NCBI GenBank assembly: GCA_035610365.1
Contig: CM069435.1
Span: 6,474,001 to 6,538,000 of the forward strand
DNA: 64,000 nucleotides
Reading direction: 5' to 3'
Source: Aquatica leii
Lineage: Eukaryota; Arthropoda; Insecta; Coleoptera; Lampyridae
Positions 32,110 through 43,633 of the stretch are shown here, in pieces (the stretch's first letter is position 1; each line of letters starts with the position of its first letter). The notes under the pieces were generated by a model. That model did not search any database, was not told the DNA's origin, and saw only the letters and a list, made by a program, of their open reading frames with translations. A program made the translations under genes and the position numbers.

Positions 32110-32745
32110 GTTCAGATGTTATTACATAAATCTTTCCTGTAGGAGTTGTGGGATCAACTTTACAAAGTATCTGTCAGTGATCTCCACAATATGTCCGGTT
32201 TTATTGGATATGAAAATGATGACGAAGGACCAGCAAGATGCAGAAATGTCACCTTTAGTTCATCTTCTTCTTCATTATTCTTCAACACTTATGCCAACCA
32301 CCACTTTTTGTCATACACAGTGGTTATATATCCAGTAACTTCTGCCATGTGTAGTTTTTCAGTTCGTTTTTGGATGGTCACTGTTTTCTCTGTTGTATCT
32401 TTAGAGAAGAAGGCATATAAGCATGATATTGCTGTGTTCCCTTAATAGTTACTGCTTGGCTGAAACGGTTTTTCAGAAATTTCTCAGACTCAACATACTC
32501 ATCTTGTGTGGAAAAGGTGAAAACTGCGCGTTTATAAAGTTGGATAAGTGTTAAAATTTGGTCGTGAACGTTTTAGTCTTGCTTCTACAGCAAGTCTCTT
32601 CACTGAGCTACCAACTCCATCACATGATCCTTTTCCATGAGCAGTAGCGGAAAAATGCCATTCTGCCTCTACACCAAAGTTTTGATAACATGAGTTGATA
32701 AAGTTTTTCTTATTTTTATTCAGTACATGTTGTATGGTAGTAGAA
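32110..32745 (-). pseudogene. Uncharacterised TE ORF with HGKGxCDGVG motif
   Basis: Frame 32834-32532 contains EWHFSATAHGKGSCDGVG followed by SSVKRLAVEARLKRS, a motif of an uncharacterised mobile-element protein family seen in insects and cnidarians (W.F.ATSHGKGxCDGVG). It continues in other phases to about 32110, with GHIVEITDRYFVKLIPQLL near the end. The N-terminal side is overwritten by a PLE-like piece from about 32750. Breaks are numerous. The function is not known to me; it may act in transposition of the surrounding long-TIR element. Confidence 0.5.
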
Positions 32746-32749
32746 TGCA

Positions 32750-33110
32750 AACTTTCACGGCCGTTGTTTAATGTAGCACTGTTTTCCGGGTGTTGCCGCG
32801 TCACAAAACTTTCTCTTAACGTTTCGCTGATCATGTTGTCAGCTTCTTCAGAAGATTTCTATAGACTGATGTTATCGTCCTGCGTTCCTCGTTATATACC
32901 GTCTTACAGCTCCGCTTCGCTGATCCGTGTCCGTGTCCGTTCTGGTCTGTTGATTTGCGTTCATAGACGTCTGGTGACTTCTTGCATGTTCTTCACGCAG
33001 CTTAGATTTCCATGTGTTGCTTAATCTGTATCCATCTTTACGGTTGAAGTTGTGCTTCGTGCTTTTTTCCTAGAACCTCCTTTAGTCTGTCAGTGATTCT
33101 GGCAACGTAG
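32750..33110 (-). mobile_element. Penelope-like (PLE-like) terminal fragment
   Basis: The minus strand reads CACGGACACGGATCAGCGAA, then CTGAAGAAGCTGACAAC and CAGCGAAACGTTAAGAG, then GACGCGGCAACACCCGGAAA. This GC-richer block has the style of terminal regions of insect Penelope elements, which carry a hammerhead ribozyme motif. Boundaries are approximate: the left side joins the TE ORF near 32750 and the right side ends near GTAGGGTAAGTAAGC (33105-33120). No GIY-YIG or RT coding is present here. Confidence 0.45.
32821..32851 (-). ncRNA. Hammerhead-ribozyme-like core
   Basis: The minus strand has CTGAAGA (fits CUGANGA), one A, stem GCTGA, loop CAACATGA, stem TCAGC, then GAAAC. This is the catalytic-core order of a hammerhead ribozyme with a 5 bp perfect stem II. 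Stems I and III were not resolved, as expected for the minimal Penelope-type form. Cleavage activity is not shown. Confidence 0.45.
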
Positions 33111-33660
33111 GGTAAGTAAGCTCAACTCAGACGCACGGACAAATCTGCAGTAGCGGAAAATCTAAATGAGAATGGAGATCACTAGATTGATTACGGGAAC
33201 GTAAAGGTATTAGCACGAAGAAAATTATTGTTTAACTAAGAGCACATTAGCCTCCCACTTTTAAATTTTGAGAATCACTTACCAAAAGTATAAACTATTT
33301 GTAGAAAAAATTTTCAAAAATGTACTTTTTGAAAAAATCAAAATTTTGAATTGGATTTCTTAAAAATACTTTTTATAGCAAAATATGTTATGTTGTACAT
33401 CAAACGAAAAAGCAATTATCAAACTGGGTAAAACGTCACCACTCTCATCTTTCTAGATGAATTAGGAGAAAAGCTATGGTGATTTTAAAATATGTCGGTT
33501 AGGTTTTTTTGCGGATATTAAGAAACTTTACATAGCCGTAATTTTGAAACCGTTTGAGATATTTAAAAAAAATAGCAGTTTTCTTAATCTCAATAATGAC
33601 AACATTCATACCAAATTTCATCAAAAATAAAAATTTGTCAGTTTGAGTCTTAGATTCTTC

Positions 33661-34089
33661 AATCGTTATTACCATACAATGCATTTAAGTTTCTAGTGGC
33701 ATTTTATTTCTCGTCTAAAAAACAAAAAGATTTTTTGACTGAAGCTATTGTTATCGAAACGACCGAAAAGGTCTCACCGAGTTTTTGCGTCTTGCAGTCT
33801 TCTTTTGGAACATCTGTTATTAAGCACAGATCTTATAAAGAGCTTGCAAGAGTTTTTATCTGCAAGTATACATTCCGTATTAAGCATCGGAAAGTTGTTA
33901 TAATACCTACTTATTTTGGTAAAAATTGGCAATGGCAATTTGTTTTATATAGTTGTGGAAACTGCATTAGAGTATTCCAGTGCTGAGGAGTCCAAATAGA
34001 ACAAAACAGCTATCCACTGGTCTCTAAAATGGTTTCTGCAATTATATAAACAAATTTTTGCACTTGAGTAGTACAGTTAGAAATATTAT
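33661..34089. other. Stretch without a recognised gene
   Basis: A 96-codon plus-strand frame (33696-33986) spans most of it, but its composition and lack of motifs do not support a gene. Confidence 0.4.
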
Positions 34090-35865
34090 GCCGCGTATAA
34101 TTCAAATAGATTATTTGAAATTCGCGGTTGTAATATTTACTATCTAACTAACAACTTCATAGTTTCCTACATGTCAAATGGGTTACCTAAAAGCAGCCAA
34201 AGAATTTCAAGTACCTAGAACCACATTTTTTCGGTTATGCCAAAACGAAGGTGCAGCCGATTAAATTTCAAAGACTAAATTAGGAAGAGTATCTGTGTTT
34301 TCATCAGAATTGGAAGATGAGCTCGAAAGACACTTGTTAGACATGGACAAGCATTACTTTGGGTTAACAACTTTGGGTCAAGAGATTGGCATATCAGTTA
34401 GCAGTTGCAAACAGAATTGACCACAGATTTTCTGATCATATTCAGCGGGCTGAACGAAAGTGGCTGAAGTGTTTTTTGCAGAGACACCCAAGGTTAACAA
34501 TTAGAAAACCTACTGGAACTTCACTGGTGAGAGCTCTTGGATTTACACAAGAGAATGTTGTCAGATTTTTTGATCTCCTTAAAACAAAAGTGGATTAACA
34601 TAACTATCCAACAGACAGAGTTTTTAATACGGCCGAAACTGGCCTTAGTATCGTTCCGTCCAAATGCAGTGAAGTTATATCCTTGAAGGGGATACGGCAG
34701 GTAGGAACATTAACCTCTACTGAGCGCGGCTCGCTTATTACGGCGGTTTTATGTACGTATGAGCGCTGGTGGCACTTTCGTTTCGTCTTGTTTGATATTT
34801 TCGAGAAAAAATATGAGCGTTTTACTCGGAAAAAGTGCCCCGCCAGGAACCATGTTTTCTTGCCATATAAGTGACTGGATTCAAACCTCAGTTTTTACGG
34901 ATTGGTTTAAACATTTCCTTCATAAAGTAAAACCATCAAAAGAGGATCCTGTCCTTCTAATTTTGGATGGACACAATAGCTACACAAAAAACCTTGAATT
35001 TTTAAAATTGGCAAAAGCAAACTATGTGACCGTTTTAAGCTTACCACCGCATACGTCTCACAAAATGCAACCTTTGAATAAATCCATAATGGGGCTTTTA
35101 AAGACTTTTTATTCTGAGGAAATCCGTATTTTTATAAGGCAACATCAACGTGCAATTACTCAGTTTGATGTAGCTAAAGCGTTTGGTAAAGCCTACATTA
35201 AAGTGCAGAGTGGTACTTATACTAAAAATGGTTTTGAGGCAACTGGCGTGTATCCAGTCAACCGAAACATATTTGACCAATCAGAATTTCTCTCTGCCAA
35301 ACTAGAACAAGAGAAACGCTTAGACGATAGCTCATCAGACACTGATATGAATCGCCCTAATTACATTTCGCCTAAAGCAATAATGCCAGTTCCAACACTT
35401 AAAAAAAAAGCTGGATCCAGAGGGAGAAACCCAGGAAAGGCGAATGTGATAACTTCATCTAAGTATCTCAAAAAGTTGTAAACTTCGATTTTCACAAGCG
35501 CTGAAAAGAAATTAAAAGCTACAAGGCGTCTAATAACAGATAACAACAAAAAAAACAATGAAGCAGGGCCAAGCGGATTAGCCGTTACCAAAAGACAGCA
35601 ACGAAAACGTTGACCATCTAGCTCATCAGATGGATCAAATGACGATTTTGAACTACAAGATTGTTCCGATGATGATCTATCTAACGAAGTACCTAAAAAT
35701 CCCCTGACCACGATGCTGCTTGCATATTTTGCTACAGACATTTTTCCAAAGACACTAGCGGAAAAATCTGGATTCAGTGTAATTTGTGCAGATATTGGGC
35801 TCATAAGGAATGCTCAGGCGCACTAAACGAGCATTTTATTTGCGATTTTTGCAAATAACTTGTGT
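34090..35865 (+). pseudogene. pogo/Tigger-like transposase 2 with PHD-like C terminus
   Basis: Starts near MPRIIQ (34089) with a psq-type HTH, MGYLKAAKEFQVPRTTFFRL, then RLTIRKPTGTSLVRALGFTQ. The catalytic domain has VFNTAETGLSIVPSKC (the usual Asp is Ala), VLLILDGHNSYTKNLEF (second Asp kept) and KMQPLNKSIMGLLKTFY (the usual third Asp is Asn), then GFEATGVYPVN. Frame 34759-35481 covers the latter half. At 35750-35860 a zinc-finger tail reads WIQCNLCRYWAHKECSG then HFICDFCK. Two of three catalytic acids are replaced and stops are present, so it is catalytically dead. Confidence 0.8.
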
Positions 35866-36217
35866 ATGTGCCGGTTATTTTTGTGAGTGCGAAAGTTGTT
35901 CTTTAGATACTATTTTTTGTTAATTATTTTCTCAGTTTCAACAATTTTTTTAAAATTATTTTAAGATAATGTGTTTGTAGTATTATGTTTCTGAGATTAA
36001 ATAAAAGTTTATTCTACATATTTTGGATATCTAAGAGGTATTCCATATTAGATTCACCTTTCTGATAATGAGAAAAATGCAACTTTTTAACTATGAGCTC
36101 ATAACTTTTTCTTGGGCAGTTCAATCCCCATATAACCTCAAAAATCTTGTTAAATGGTTCCTTATAAATTTTTCTTTTACAAAATGGTATTCCATATTTG
36201 GTCACTTTACTCTATTC

Positions 36218-36423
36218 TGTGTTATTACTTCTGTCGCGTTATTTATTCTTTTCCAGCTACGGGTAGAGTTAGACGATATCTCCCTAATTTAATCCTTCAT
36301 CGCCTTGGCGCCTTTTTAGCTTTTATCTATAATTTAGCATCACAAAGCCTACGATTCCCTCTCCGGGGAAACTGTGTTAGCCGTTGCCTCTTTTTTTGTT
36401 GTTACAAGAAAACCAGCGTAACA
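36218..36423 (+). repeat. Candidate solo LTR (inverted copy at 58359-58560)
   Basis: About 205 bp beginning TGTGTTATTAC and ending CAGCGTAACA, so TG...CA. It matches the reverse complement of 58359-58560 along its length: GCTACGGGTAGAGTTA, ATCTCCCTAATTT, GCATCACAAAGCCT, CCCTCTCCGG. The second copy abuts a minus-strand gag-like region, which suggests a Gypsy LTR. No flanking duplication was confirmed. Confidence 0.55.
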
Positions 36424-38984
36424 AATGTCTGAAACGATTAAAATTATTATTTTATGAAAATGATGAACTTGATGAATATAGTTGACTGATCACTGAAAAC
36501 AAAAGATTATTTAATTTTTAAAGAAATTTAGAAACAAAATAATTCTATGTAATCTCAAAAAGGTGTTAGCATTCAAAAATAAATATCCAGTTACTAAGAT
36601 TGGATTCCAACAAATGTAAGAATTTGCCCGTGTCGTGGAACAAAAATAGCCGCCATCAAAAAACGCCAAGAGCTTTTTCACTGGAACTTAATTTTTTGTT
36701 AGTGTAAATATTATATTCAGTTTTATATTATTTTTCAAAGAAGTACTTTTATATGCCAAAACGGGTAGCTTGCTGTCTTTTTATCGTTAATTTTTCAATA
36801 CTTTACATGAGTAAAGTAGCTGAACTGAAAGCTGCGTTCTATTAGTTAAGAATCGTAGAAGGGCATTTAAAGAAGTACTTGAATTGTCACACGATTGAAT
36901 CTGAGTCTGATGATCACAAGTGCTCACAAATTGGTAACTTTTTCAGTCTAACTTAAATTAATAATTAAGTGCTTTAACAACTTTGCAGTTGTTTATTATC
37001 AAAAACGTTACTTATTAATCGATAAAAAACGTTTTAATAAAATAGATATATACGAGGTAAAGAAGTGGAGTTCAGCTGAAGAACCGTTTGTGTCTAGTTT
37101 AAAATACGTTTAATCATTTTTTAAGTGTTCATTTAAATTGACAAGGCTTTCGTCGCTACCTTTATCACTTTATAACAATTTATTGTTCCAGGGACTTGTC
37201 GCTTTATAGCAAATTTTCGAATGTCGTACGCCGTTAAGTTTTGCAACTTTACTGCAATGAAGTTTGAAATATTAAGTCAGGAAATAATTATTCATAAAGT
37301 CATCCAGATAACCAGTTTATTTACGAGTACTTTAATGAAAAGTCTAGATTAAATGTGAAATGTCTAGAAAATTACAAATTAACTAGAGTTTAACTTCAGC
37401 CCGACGTCTAAGCAAGCGAAATTGTTGATACCGCAAATTTATTGCGTTTGACACTGACAAGCTCGTTTATCGCCTTCAACTTTAACTTTGATCACAAATA
37501 AACCATTTAAGTGTGTTAATAAAATATATAATGTATCACACACTTCTTTGATACTACAACGCTTTGCCTAATTGCAAATTATGTTGTATAAGTTAGCTTA
37601 AGAGAACATCCGACCTTTGCTATCTATAACCGTTTTGGAGTTTTCATTACATAATCCTTAATGTGGGTTTATTTCAGCTGTTATAATATATTACTTTTCC
37701 AGCAGTAAATTTTATTACAACATCTAAACAAGATCTAGGCTTAACTACCAACATCTTATTGCCTACTATGGATTACGAGTGGCTGATCCTTGTAATCAGA
37801 ACTTTATTACTATATAACTAACAACATATGGGAAGAACACACAGGTTGCTCTTAAACTTTAGTTTAATTTTGGGTACGAGTTTCACGCCTTGTTTTACAA
37901 CTTAGTCTCATTAAAATTTACTTTTGAAACATCAATAAATTTTGTTGCATTAGTAAATGCTGAAATATTACAGGTTGATATTTTTAACCTTTAAGGGCGC
38001 TATAAAAGTAAAACATTTTTGTTATATAAATGTCATTTTTATTACTTCTTGTAAAAAGAAATCAAAGACTTACACACAGTATTCGTTAATTATTAGAGAC
38101 ATATTTTTATTTGGTGACATTTGTTAGTGGCGTTTTGCCACCACATCGAACTTAATTCCAGACGCTTTGATGTAATTTCCTGTCTACGCTGCTTATCTGT
38201 ATGCGAGGACGGGAATGGGAAAGCATACATGCAGAGGAATATTCCAGTTCAGAATACAGGAGTCTCTGGTTTTCCTGTCGTTATTCAGACAGATATATTA
38301 CAGAGATAATACAATAATAATATTTTTCTAAATTTTATTATTACACTGATAATGTCTGTTGTGCAGCATTAACGTTGAACTAAAAAATAATTAGATAACC
38401 TTCGTTAAAAATTTCAAAAAGGGATTTTAATGCTAGCTAACCCAATAATGATTTGCTTTGTTAGTTTATTGTTACATTTAGAATTTTTATTAAATTGTAA
38501 TATTTTGTTCCGGTATATAATTTAACGCCAAACAAGTTTGTTATTTCTTTGGTATTTATTGAGTTTTTAATATTTTTAATTTATTTTTTTCTTTAATTTA
38601 ATTATTTTACATTTAAAGTTTATGCCACTATATAGTTCAATATTGCGAAACCTTGTTTGGGCTGCTTGTACAATCTTAGCAGAAAAAGCTAAGTAAACAA
38701 ATTAAAAGAGTGGTGGTGATATTTAACAGTTTCGAAAAAAGTTGCTATTAAAGTTTTGGTGAATATTAGAAACATGAAAAAAATATACAAAATGTTTAGT
38801 AAATATTATAAATATGTCACACGAAATTGTAGTATAGTAATATTCGAGAAGCGGTATATTGCCCACAAAAGCATTTTATGACGTTTGATGTACTTTTGTT
38901 TGCTTTGGTTTACTCAGCAGGGATAGCGAACCTACGAGTATGACACACACACACCATTTGGAGTTGGTAACATGCGAAAGATAG
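36424..38984. other. AT-rich stretch without a recognisable gene
   Basis: No protein-like ORF, terminal repeat or RNA gene was seen over about 2.5 kb. Confidence 0.55.
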
Positions 38985-39255
38985 AAAAGAAAACGGCCAA
39001 AAATATGGCAATACATTTCGTTTTCATTTATTTAAAAAAAGCGTATGATACGTACCGTACAAAAACTACGAGAACGGAAGAGGAGATAAAAAATAGATTG
39101 GGACAGACACGAAAATGTATAAGACAACTCCACCCAATTATATAACGACATTACAAGAAATACAAAAATCCAGATGTACGATACCATGATACAAAGCATT
39201 ATGACATACGAAGCAGAAGAATGGATCATAAACAAAAGAAAGCTTTCGATGGCTA
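38985..39255 (+). pseudogene. RTE-like non-LTR retrotransposon fragment
   Basis: The plus strand gives HFVFIYLKKAYDTYRTKT at about 39015-39065 (region around the first catalytic Asp). After a deletion it gives TRNTKIQMYDTMIQSIMTYE and AEEWIINKRKLS at about 39150-39250, the thumb/C-terminal region. The same family as the antisense fragment at 9.4-10.6 kb is likely. Breaks are frequent. It joins directly to Gypsy coding sequence at about 39260. Confidence 0.55.
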
Positions 39256-39259
39256 TACG

Positions 39260-40012
39260 AACTGAAAGAATCAATGGGAAGATTAGCACTATGCAGTGTG
39301 AAACTTCAACAGTACGACTTTGACGTCATCCACGGTAAAGAGAAAGATAATGTTGTTCCAGATGTTTTGTCTCGTTCCGTGCAAGTAATAGAGTCGATCA
39401 GTGTGAAAAAGTTATATAGGCTAATCAAGGCACCTTATCCTAACCTCACCGGAGAAGCGGTTGAATGGAAATTGGTCGTACCGAAAGAGCAGCGGCAAAC
39501 TATCATATGACAAAATCACGACGAGTCGGTCATCTTGGCGTTTTTAAACTTGCCACCGCGTGGCTACACAATACTATTGGCCGAATGTGAAAGCGGATGT
39601 TGCCACTTATGTCCGTCACTGTAAAGTATGTATAGCGTCGAAACCGGAGCAGAAACTTCCAGCAGGTCTAATGTTAGGCCGACCCGAGGTAGTTTGTTCG
39701 TGGCAGTTAATTTGCGTCAATCTTGTTGGTTCTTTGCCGAAATCGCTACACGGAAATATGTTTATCCTATCGGTCATTGATTATTTTAGTAAATTCCCTT
39801 TTCTCTTTCCTCTTCGTGTTGCCAAAGCTGAACACATTGTCAAGTTATTGCTGGAAAACGTTTTTTGTTTGTTTGAGGTACCTTGTGTCATTGTATGTGA
39901 CAACGGGAGGCAATTCACTAGTCACGCGTTTAAAAAACTTCCTAGCTCTTTTAACATGCAGATCTCTTATACAGCACATTACCCCGCTACGGCCAAATTA
40001 AAATTTAAATAG
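39260..40012 (+). pseudogene. Gypsy-type RNase H end and integrase, truncated
   Basis: GRLALCSVKLQQYDFDVIHG then NVVPDVLSRSV is the end of Gypsy RNase H. The integrase zinc-binding domain runs through YYWPNVKADVATYVRHCKVC (39566-39640). The core follows: LICVNLVGSLPKSLHGNMFI, where the first catalytic Asp position is Asn, VIDYFSKFPFLFPL, and IVCDNGRQFTSHAFKK with the second Asp. The frame stops at 40012, before the catalytic Glu. A stop or shift at about 39510 separates the linker. A 5'- and 3'-truncated Gypsy fragment, unable to integrate. Confidence 0.85.
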
Positions 40013-40238
40013 ACTGCAAAAAACTAAAAAAAATTGCAAAAATTCGCGAAAAGCTACAGTTCTGGCGGTGGAAAAAAAATTACGAACCTGGATCCAATAT
40101 GATTTTCATGTATTTCGAACCGCTGAACCTGAATCCGAAGCTCATTAGGCTCATTAACTCTCCCTAATTTGGGTAAATTGCGAAAAACTGAAAAAAAGTG
40201 CAGCTATAAAAATAAAAAAAATATCAAACATGATTATA
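40013..40238. other. Short non-coding stretch between Gypsy and Tc1 elements
   Basis: A-rich, with loosely repeated AAATTGC-AAAAA motifs (40013-40060 and 40175-40200). No gene. Confidence 0.45.
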
Positions 40239-40377
40239 TATACTGTCTTCCAGAAAAATTGCAACACCTAGAAGTTGTTGAACGATTTTATTGAAATTTT
40301 CAGGAAGCGTCTATTTTCATGAAACAAAGTGATGATTAAAATTTAAAAACAAAAGAACATAAGCTCTAAAAGTTTTT

Positions 40378-41091
40378 TCAATAAAGAGTTGCTCCGCCAC
40401 GATTTGTTATGCACTCATTTAGACGTCTTGGCATGCTATCAATCAAGTGATCTATAGCTGCTTGTGGTATATCGTCCCAAGCTTCTTGAATCCGTAGCTG
40501 GAGATTGTGTAAGTTTCAAAAACCGTGTTGTAGCCTTGTTGTATGAGGGTGCGTGAAGATATGGAAGCCCAAGTGGTTGCAGCACATTAGCAATGTAACC
40601 AGCTGCGTTTAGGTTGCCGTCAATACCGACCAAGGGTGATCTGCTACCATAACATATTGCACCCCATATCATAACTCCTTGAGGGCTGTGTTGCGTTCCA
40701 CAAAAAATGTTGGATTTTTACGTTCTCTACGTATCCGTCTGACCGTCCTACGACCATCGTGGGACCACAAGCAAAATCGGGACTCGTCATTAAACACAAT
40801 TTGATGCCATTCTTGCGTCCAATTAACCCTTTCGTTGGTCCATTGTAGTCTGCGTAGACGGTGAAGTGCTATACGGGGAAGACATAAAAGTGGACGATAT
40901 GAACGCAACCCATAAGATCTTATCCGGCGATAAACAGATGACATTGACATTCTGAGTCCTATACCTGTCATCCAATCATTTGCAATTGATCGAGTTTTTA
41001 AAAATCTGTCTCTTGTGGTCAAAACTCTTAAGCGACGTTCTTCGCGAACTGTAGTCCTCCGAGGACGTTGTAACGGGTGGTTTTGTTTCAA
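40378..41091 (-). pseudogene. Tc1-like transposase, catalytic part with internal deletions
   Basis: The frame from 41091 has RTTVREERRLRVLTTRDRF, a second HTH (MSSVYRRIRSYGLRSYRP) and HQIVFNDESRFCLWSHDGRR with the first catalytic Asp. After a frameshift at 40670 comes MIWGAICYGSRSPLVGIDG then YIANVLQPLGLPYL. The QQDN segment carrying the second Asp and the segment with the third acid are missing. The tail NLQLRIQEAWDDIPQAAIDH ... RGGATLY* closes at 40378. Missing catalytic acids make it inactive. It acted at TA sites when complete. Confidence 0.85.
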
Positions 41092-42108
41092 TTATAAATA
41101 ATTACTTTTTATTCTTTATTATTAACGAACACCTTGTATATAGTGGAATATTTTTGTGTAGATTTAATATGTAAAGCGCAAATAAGCAAGTAAACGGATG
41201 TTATCGTAGATAAAGTTCCAAGTGTTTTTTTGTTTATCTAACTTGCACGTATAAGATTTCTGATACACAGTTTTATATAACTGTGACCATAAATTAAAAG
41301 TGTAGAAGACAGAGGGAAAGGGGGATAAAACAAAAGTTAGTTGATGCTAAAATTTCAACCAGAGCTAAGGTCCAGAAAAAAGCTGACGATTCAGGACCAT
41401 TTTTTTTTGAGTTTGTGGAAATAGGCCTACAATCAATAGTTGGCCTACTAGAAGTGATTAATTCGAAGATAATTACGGTATAAATAAAAGATTTAACATC
41501 TTTCCGTAAAGTAAAATTAACAAAGGAGTGCACGGTACTCAAATGTGTCGACGAATTAAGTTACTAAATACGATCTTCAAATAAATTGATGTGCGATTAG
41601 TGCCTATGTGTTTTTATAAAAAACTGCCGATGTAAATTGAAATCTTTTCCTTATGTTAACTAAGGTGAAGATATGAACTTTGATTTGAATCGAATTGGGG
41701 AAGAAAACATTTAAACTAGACGTGGAGGTAAATTAGCAGCGCGTCCTACGAGACCTTTGCCCATCGCTTCAGCTGGAAGCTGTGTAAAAAATAGCAACGT
41801 TCGAAAGTCAACAAATAGGTTGAATTGAGGAAAAATAATCAAGGTACTGTGTTTATTTGATTATCCTGCATATTAAATAAACGGTGAAATAGCCGGCATT
41901 TATCTATATTTTTGTACATTATACTTATATTTGTGGTTAAATTGAAGCAAAACTGTTTTTTTATTACATTTATTCATTTAGTTTATGGGAAAAAATGGCC
42001 ATTTAAGTTGAATTTAGATAGAGTTAGTTTTTTTTTATTTCAATGTTTGTTTTATTCTTGTTCGAATTTAGATTTATATAAATAAAACGAATTTATTTTG
42101 CTTTTACA

Positions 42109-43038
42109 CAGTGGCGGCTGGTGGCCAATCATAGCAGAGGGTCATTTTGAAATATTCAAAAAAACGCAATTATCACAAAAAGTAAAAAAAACTATTTTGC
42201 ATTAAAGCGATTTATATTTAAAATCTATTCGTCTATCTTTAGAATTAGCAAAATATGATGGATAACAATTTACAATGTTTTCAATTAAAGATTTTTCCAT
42301 GTTTCTTCACATCCACAAATCCATTCTGATAAATCGTACATAGATTCTTTAAAATTACGGTGTACTTCTTTATTTTTATGTTTACTTGTTTGTCGAATTT
42401 GAAGTAAAGGCCGAGGACGACCATTGGTTTTAAATTCTAAACGTCTTTCAAAATTTAAACTATTATTAACGATTCATTTTTTTATCAAACAAAAACGGTA
42501 ATATGTACTTAAACATAATTTATTTTCTTTTAACCTGTGAAAGTCAATGACATTGGTTACAAACAAATATTATCAAACAACTAAAAAAGCGATTGCACAG
42601 TTTGTCGTATGAGATAAAAAATGTGCATTCCAGCATTTTTGTTTTCCAAACACGTATTGCGGAGATAATAATAAATGACGTAAGCATTGCATTGAGTACG
42701 CGAAATGGGACTCGGCTGACAACCGCAGAAACCATTTAGTTGTCTTTTTCTAATTCGCATAAGATTATATTATGCGTGTTGCACTCTTGACTACAATAAC
42801 CATTTACGATTCGGCTGCATTATATAATACAATATAATACACAGGGACTATAAAACACAACAGCCTCGGGTAAATTCGTAAGTTTTCGCATATGTTGCGC
42901 TTACAATGAAAATTGAAATTCAAACGCTGATAATTTGATTTAAACGCGAGTTCTTGTAATTTTAAAGTAAATAAAATAATTTTCTAATTCATTTTGGAGG
43001 GTCATTGTCCGAGTGACCTAATAGAGAAGCCGCCACTG
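42109..43038. mobile_element. Non-autonomous hAT element with 8 bp target-site duplication
   Basis: Left end CAGTGGCGGCTGGTGG, right end (reverse complement) CAGTGGCGGCTTCTC. An exact 8 bp duplication CTTTTACA lies at 42101-42108 and 43039-43046. Inside each end a GGGTCATTTTG or GGGTCATTG block follows. It is 930 bp long with no transposase coding. The CAGTGGCGG termini are shared with the hAT at 4734-7546. It is inserted in DNA that interrupts the Tc1-like transposase. Confidence 0.9.
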
Positions 43039-43404
43039 CTTTTACATATCTTTGTCATTATCGCCACTAAATGTAAAAGGAATAAAAAGATTAATTTGGT
43101 AAGGAGCCTTGAAATGAAAGTTACATGACTTGTCTAGCAGGTTTGAGTAAATAAATCGTAACGTAATTCTTTGGAAATGATGAATTAATTATCTTCCAAT
43201 TCCAATTGATGAAGCAAATAAATTAATAATATCTAAACTTTAGTGAAGCTAAAAGTTTCGTTCACCTATTTTATACTAACCCTTTATTTGTTTATTTAAC
43301 ATTGAGCTAGCCGAGGTAAGAAAAAGAGCACCAAGTAAGGTAAGTCATCAGTGCTCATGAGAAATAACTTAAGAAGAACTCCAAATATTACATCGAATCT
43401 GAGA

Positions 43405-43633
43405 AATTCAAATAACAATTGGAACACCCGTTACAACGTCCAGATCCACAGCGACGATGTTGAACCCCTTCCTCGGATCATTTGGACCAACATCTCAATA
43501 CCGATCAAACATTTTGGTTTACACGACAAGCAATTTCTCTTAGCGAAAGTCCGGCCTCTCTTACACCAATAATACGGCCACGTTCAAAATCACTTAATTG
43601 GACAAAATGTTGATGTTGACGTACTTTCGGCAT
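43405..43633 (-). pseudogene. Tc1-like transposase N-terminal HTH part, separated from its catalytic part
   Basis: Starts MPKVRQHQHFVQLSDFERGR at 43633 and continues IIGVREAGLSLREIACRVN (first HTH), with a stop (NV*SVLRCW), then CGSGRCNGC. It should continue into the frame at 41091, which lies 2.3 kb away. A stretch CACCCGTTACAACGTCC at 43425-43441 is repeated inverted at 41063-41079, exactly at the two sides of the break. Confidence 0.8.

Larger units (their letters stand above)
31540..33660 (-). mobile_element. Long-TIR DNA element with an internal ORF
   Basis: The arms at about 31562-31952 and 33245-33635 are inverted copies, roughly 390 bp each and some 80-85% alike. Landmarks include GAAATTTGGTATGAA (31569; inverted in right arm near 33620), ATTACGGCTATGTAAAGTTT (31645; inverted at about 33520-33540), and GGGAGGCTAATG at the inner end. 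The interior encodes a minus-strand protein remnant and carries a PLE-like insertion. No target duplication could be defined. Confidence 0.75.
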
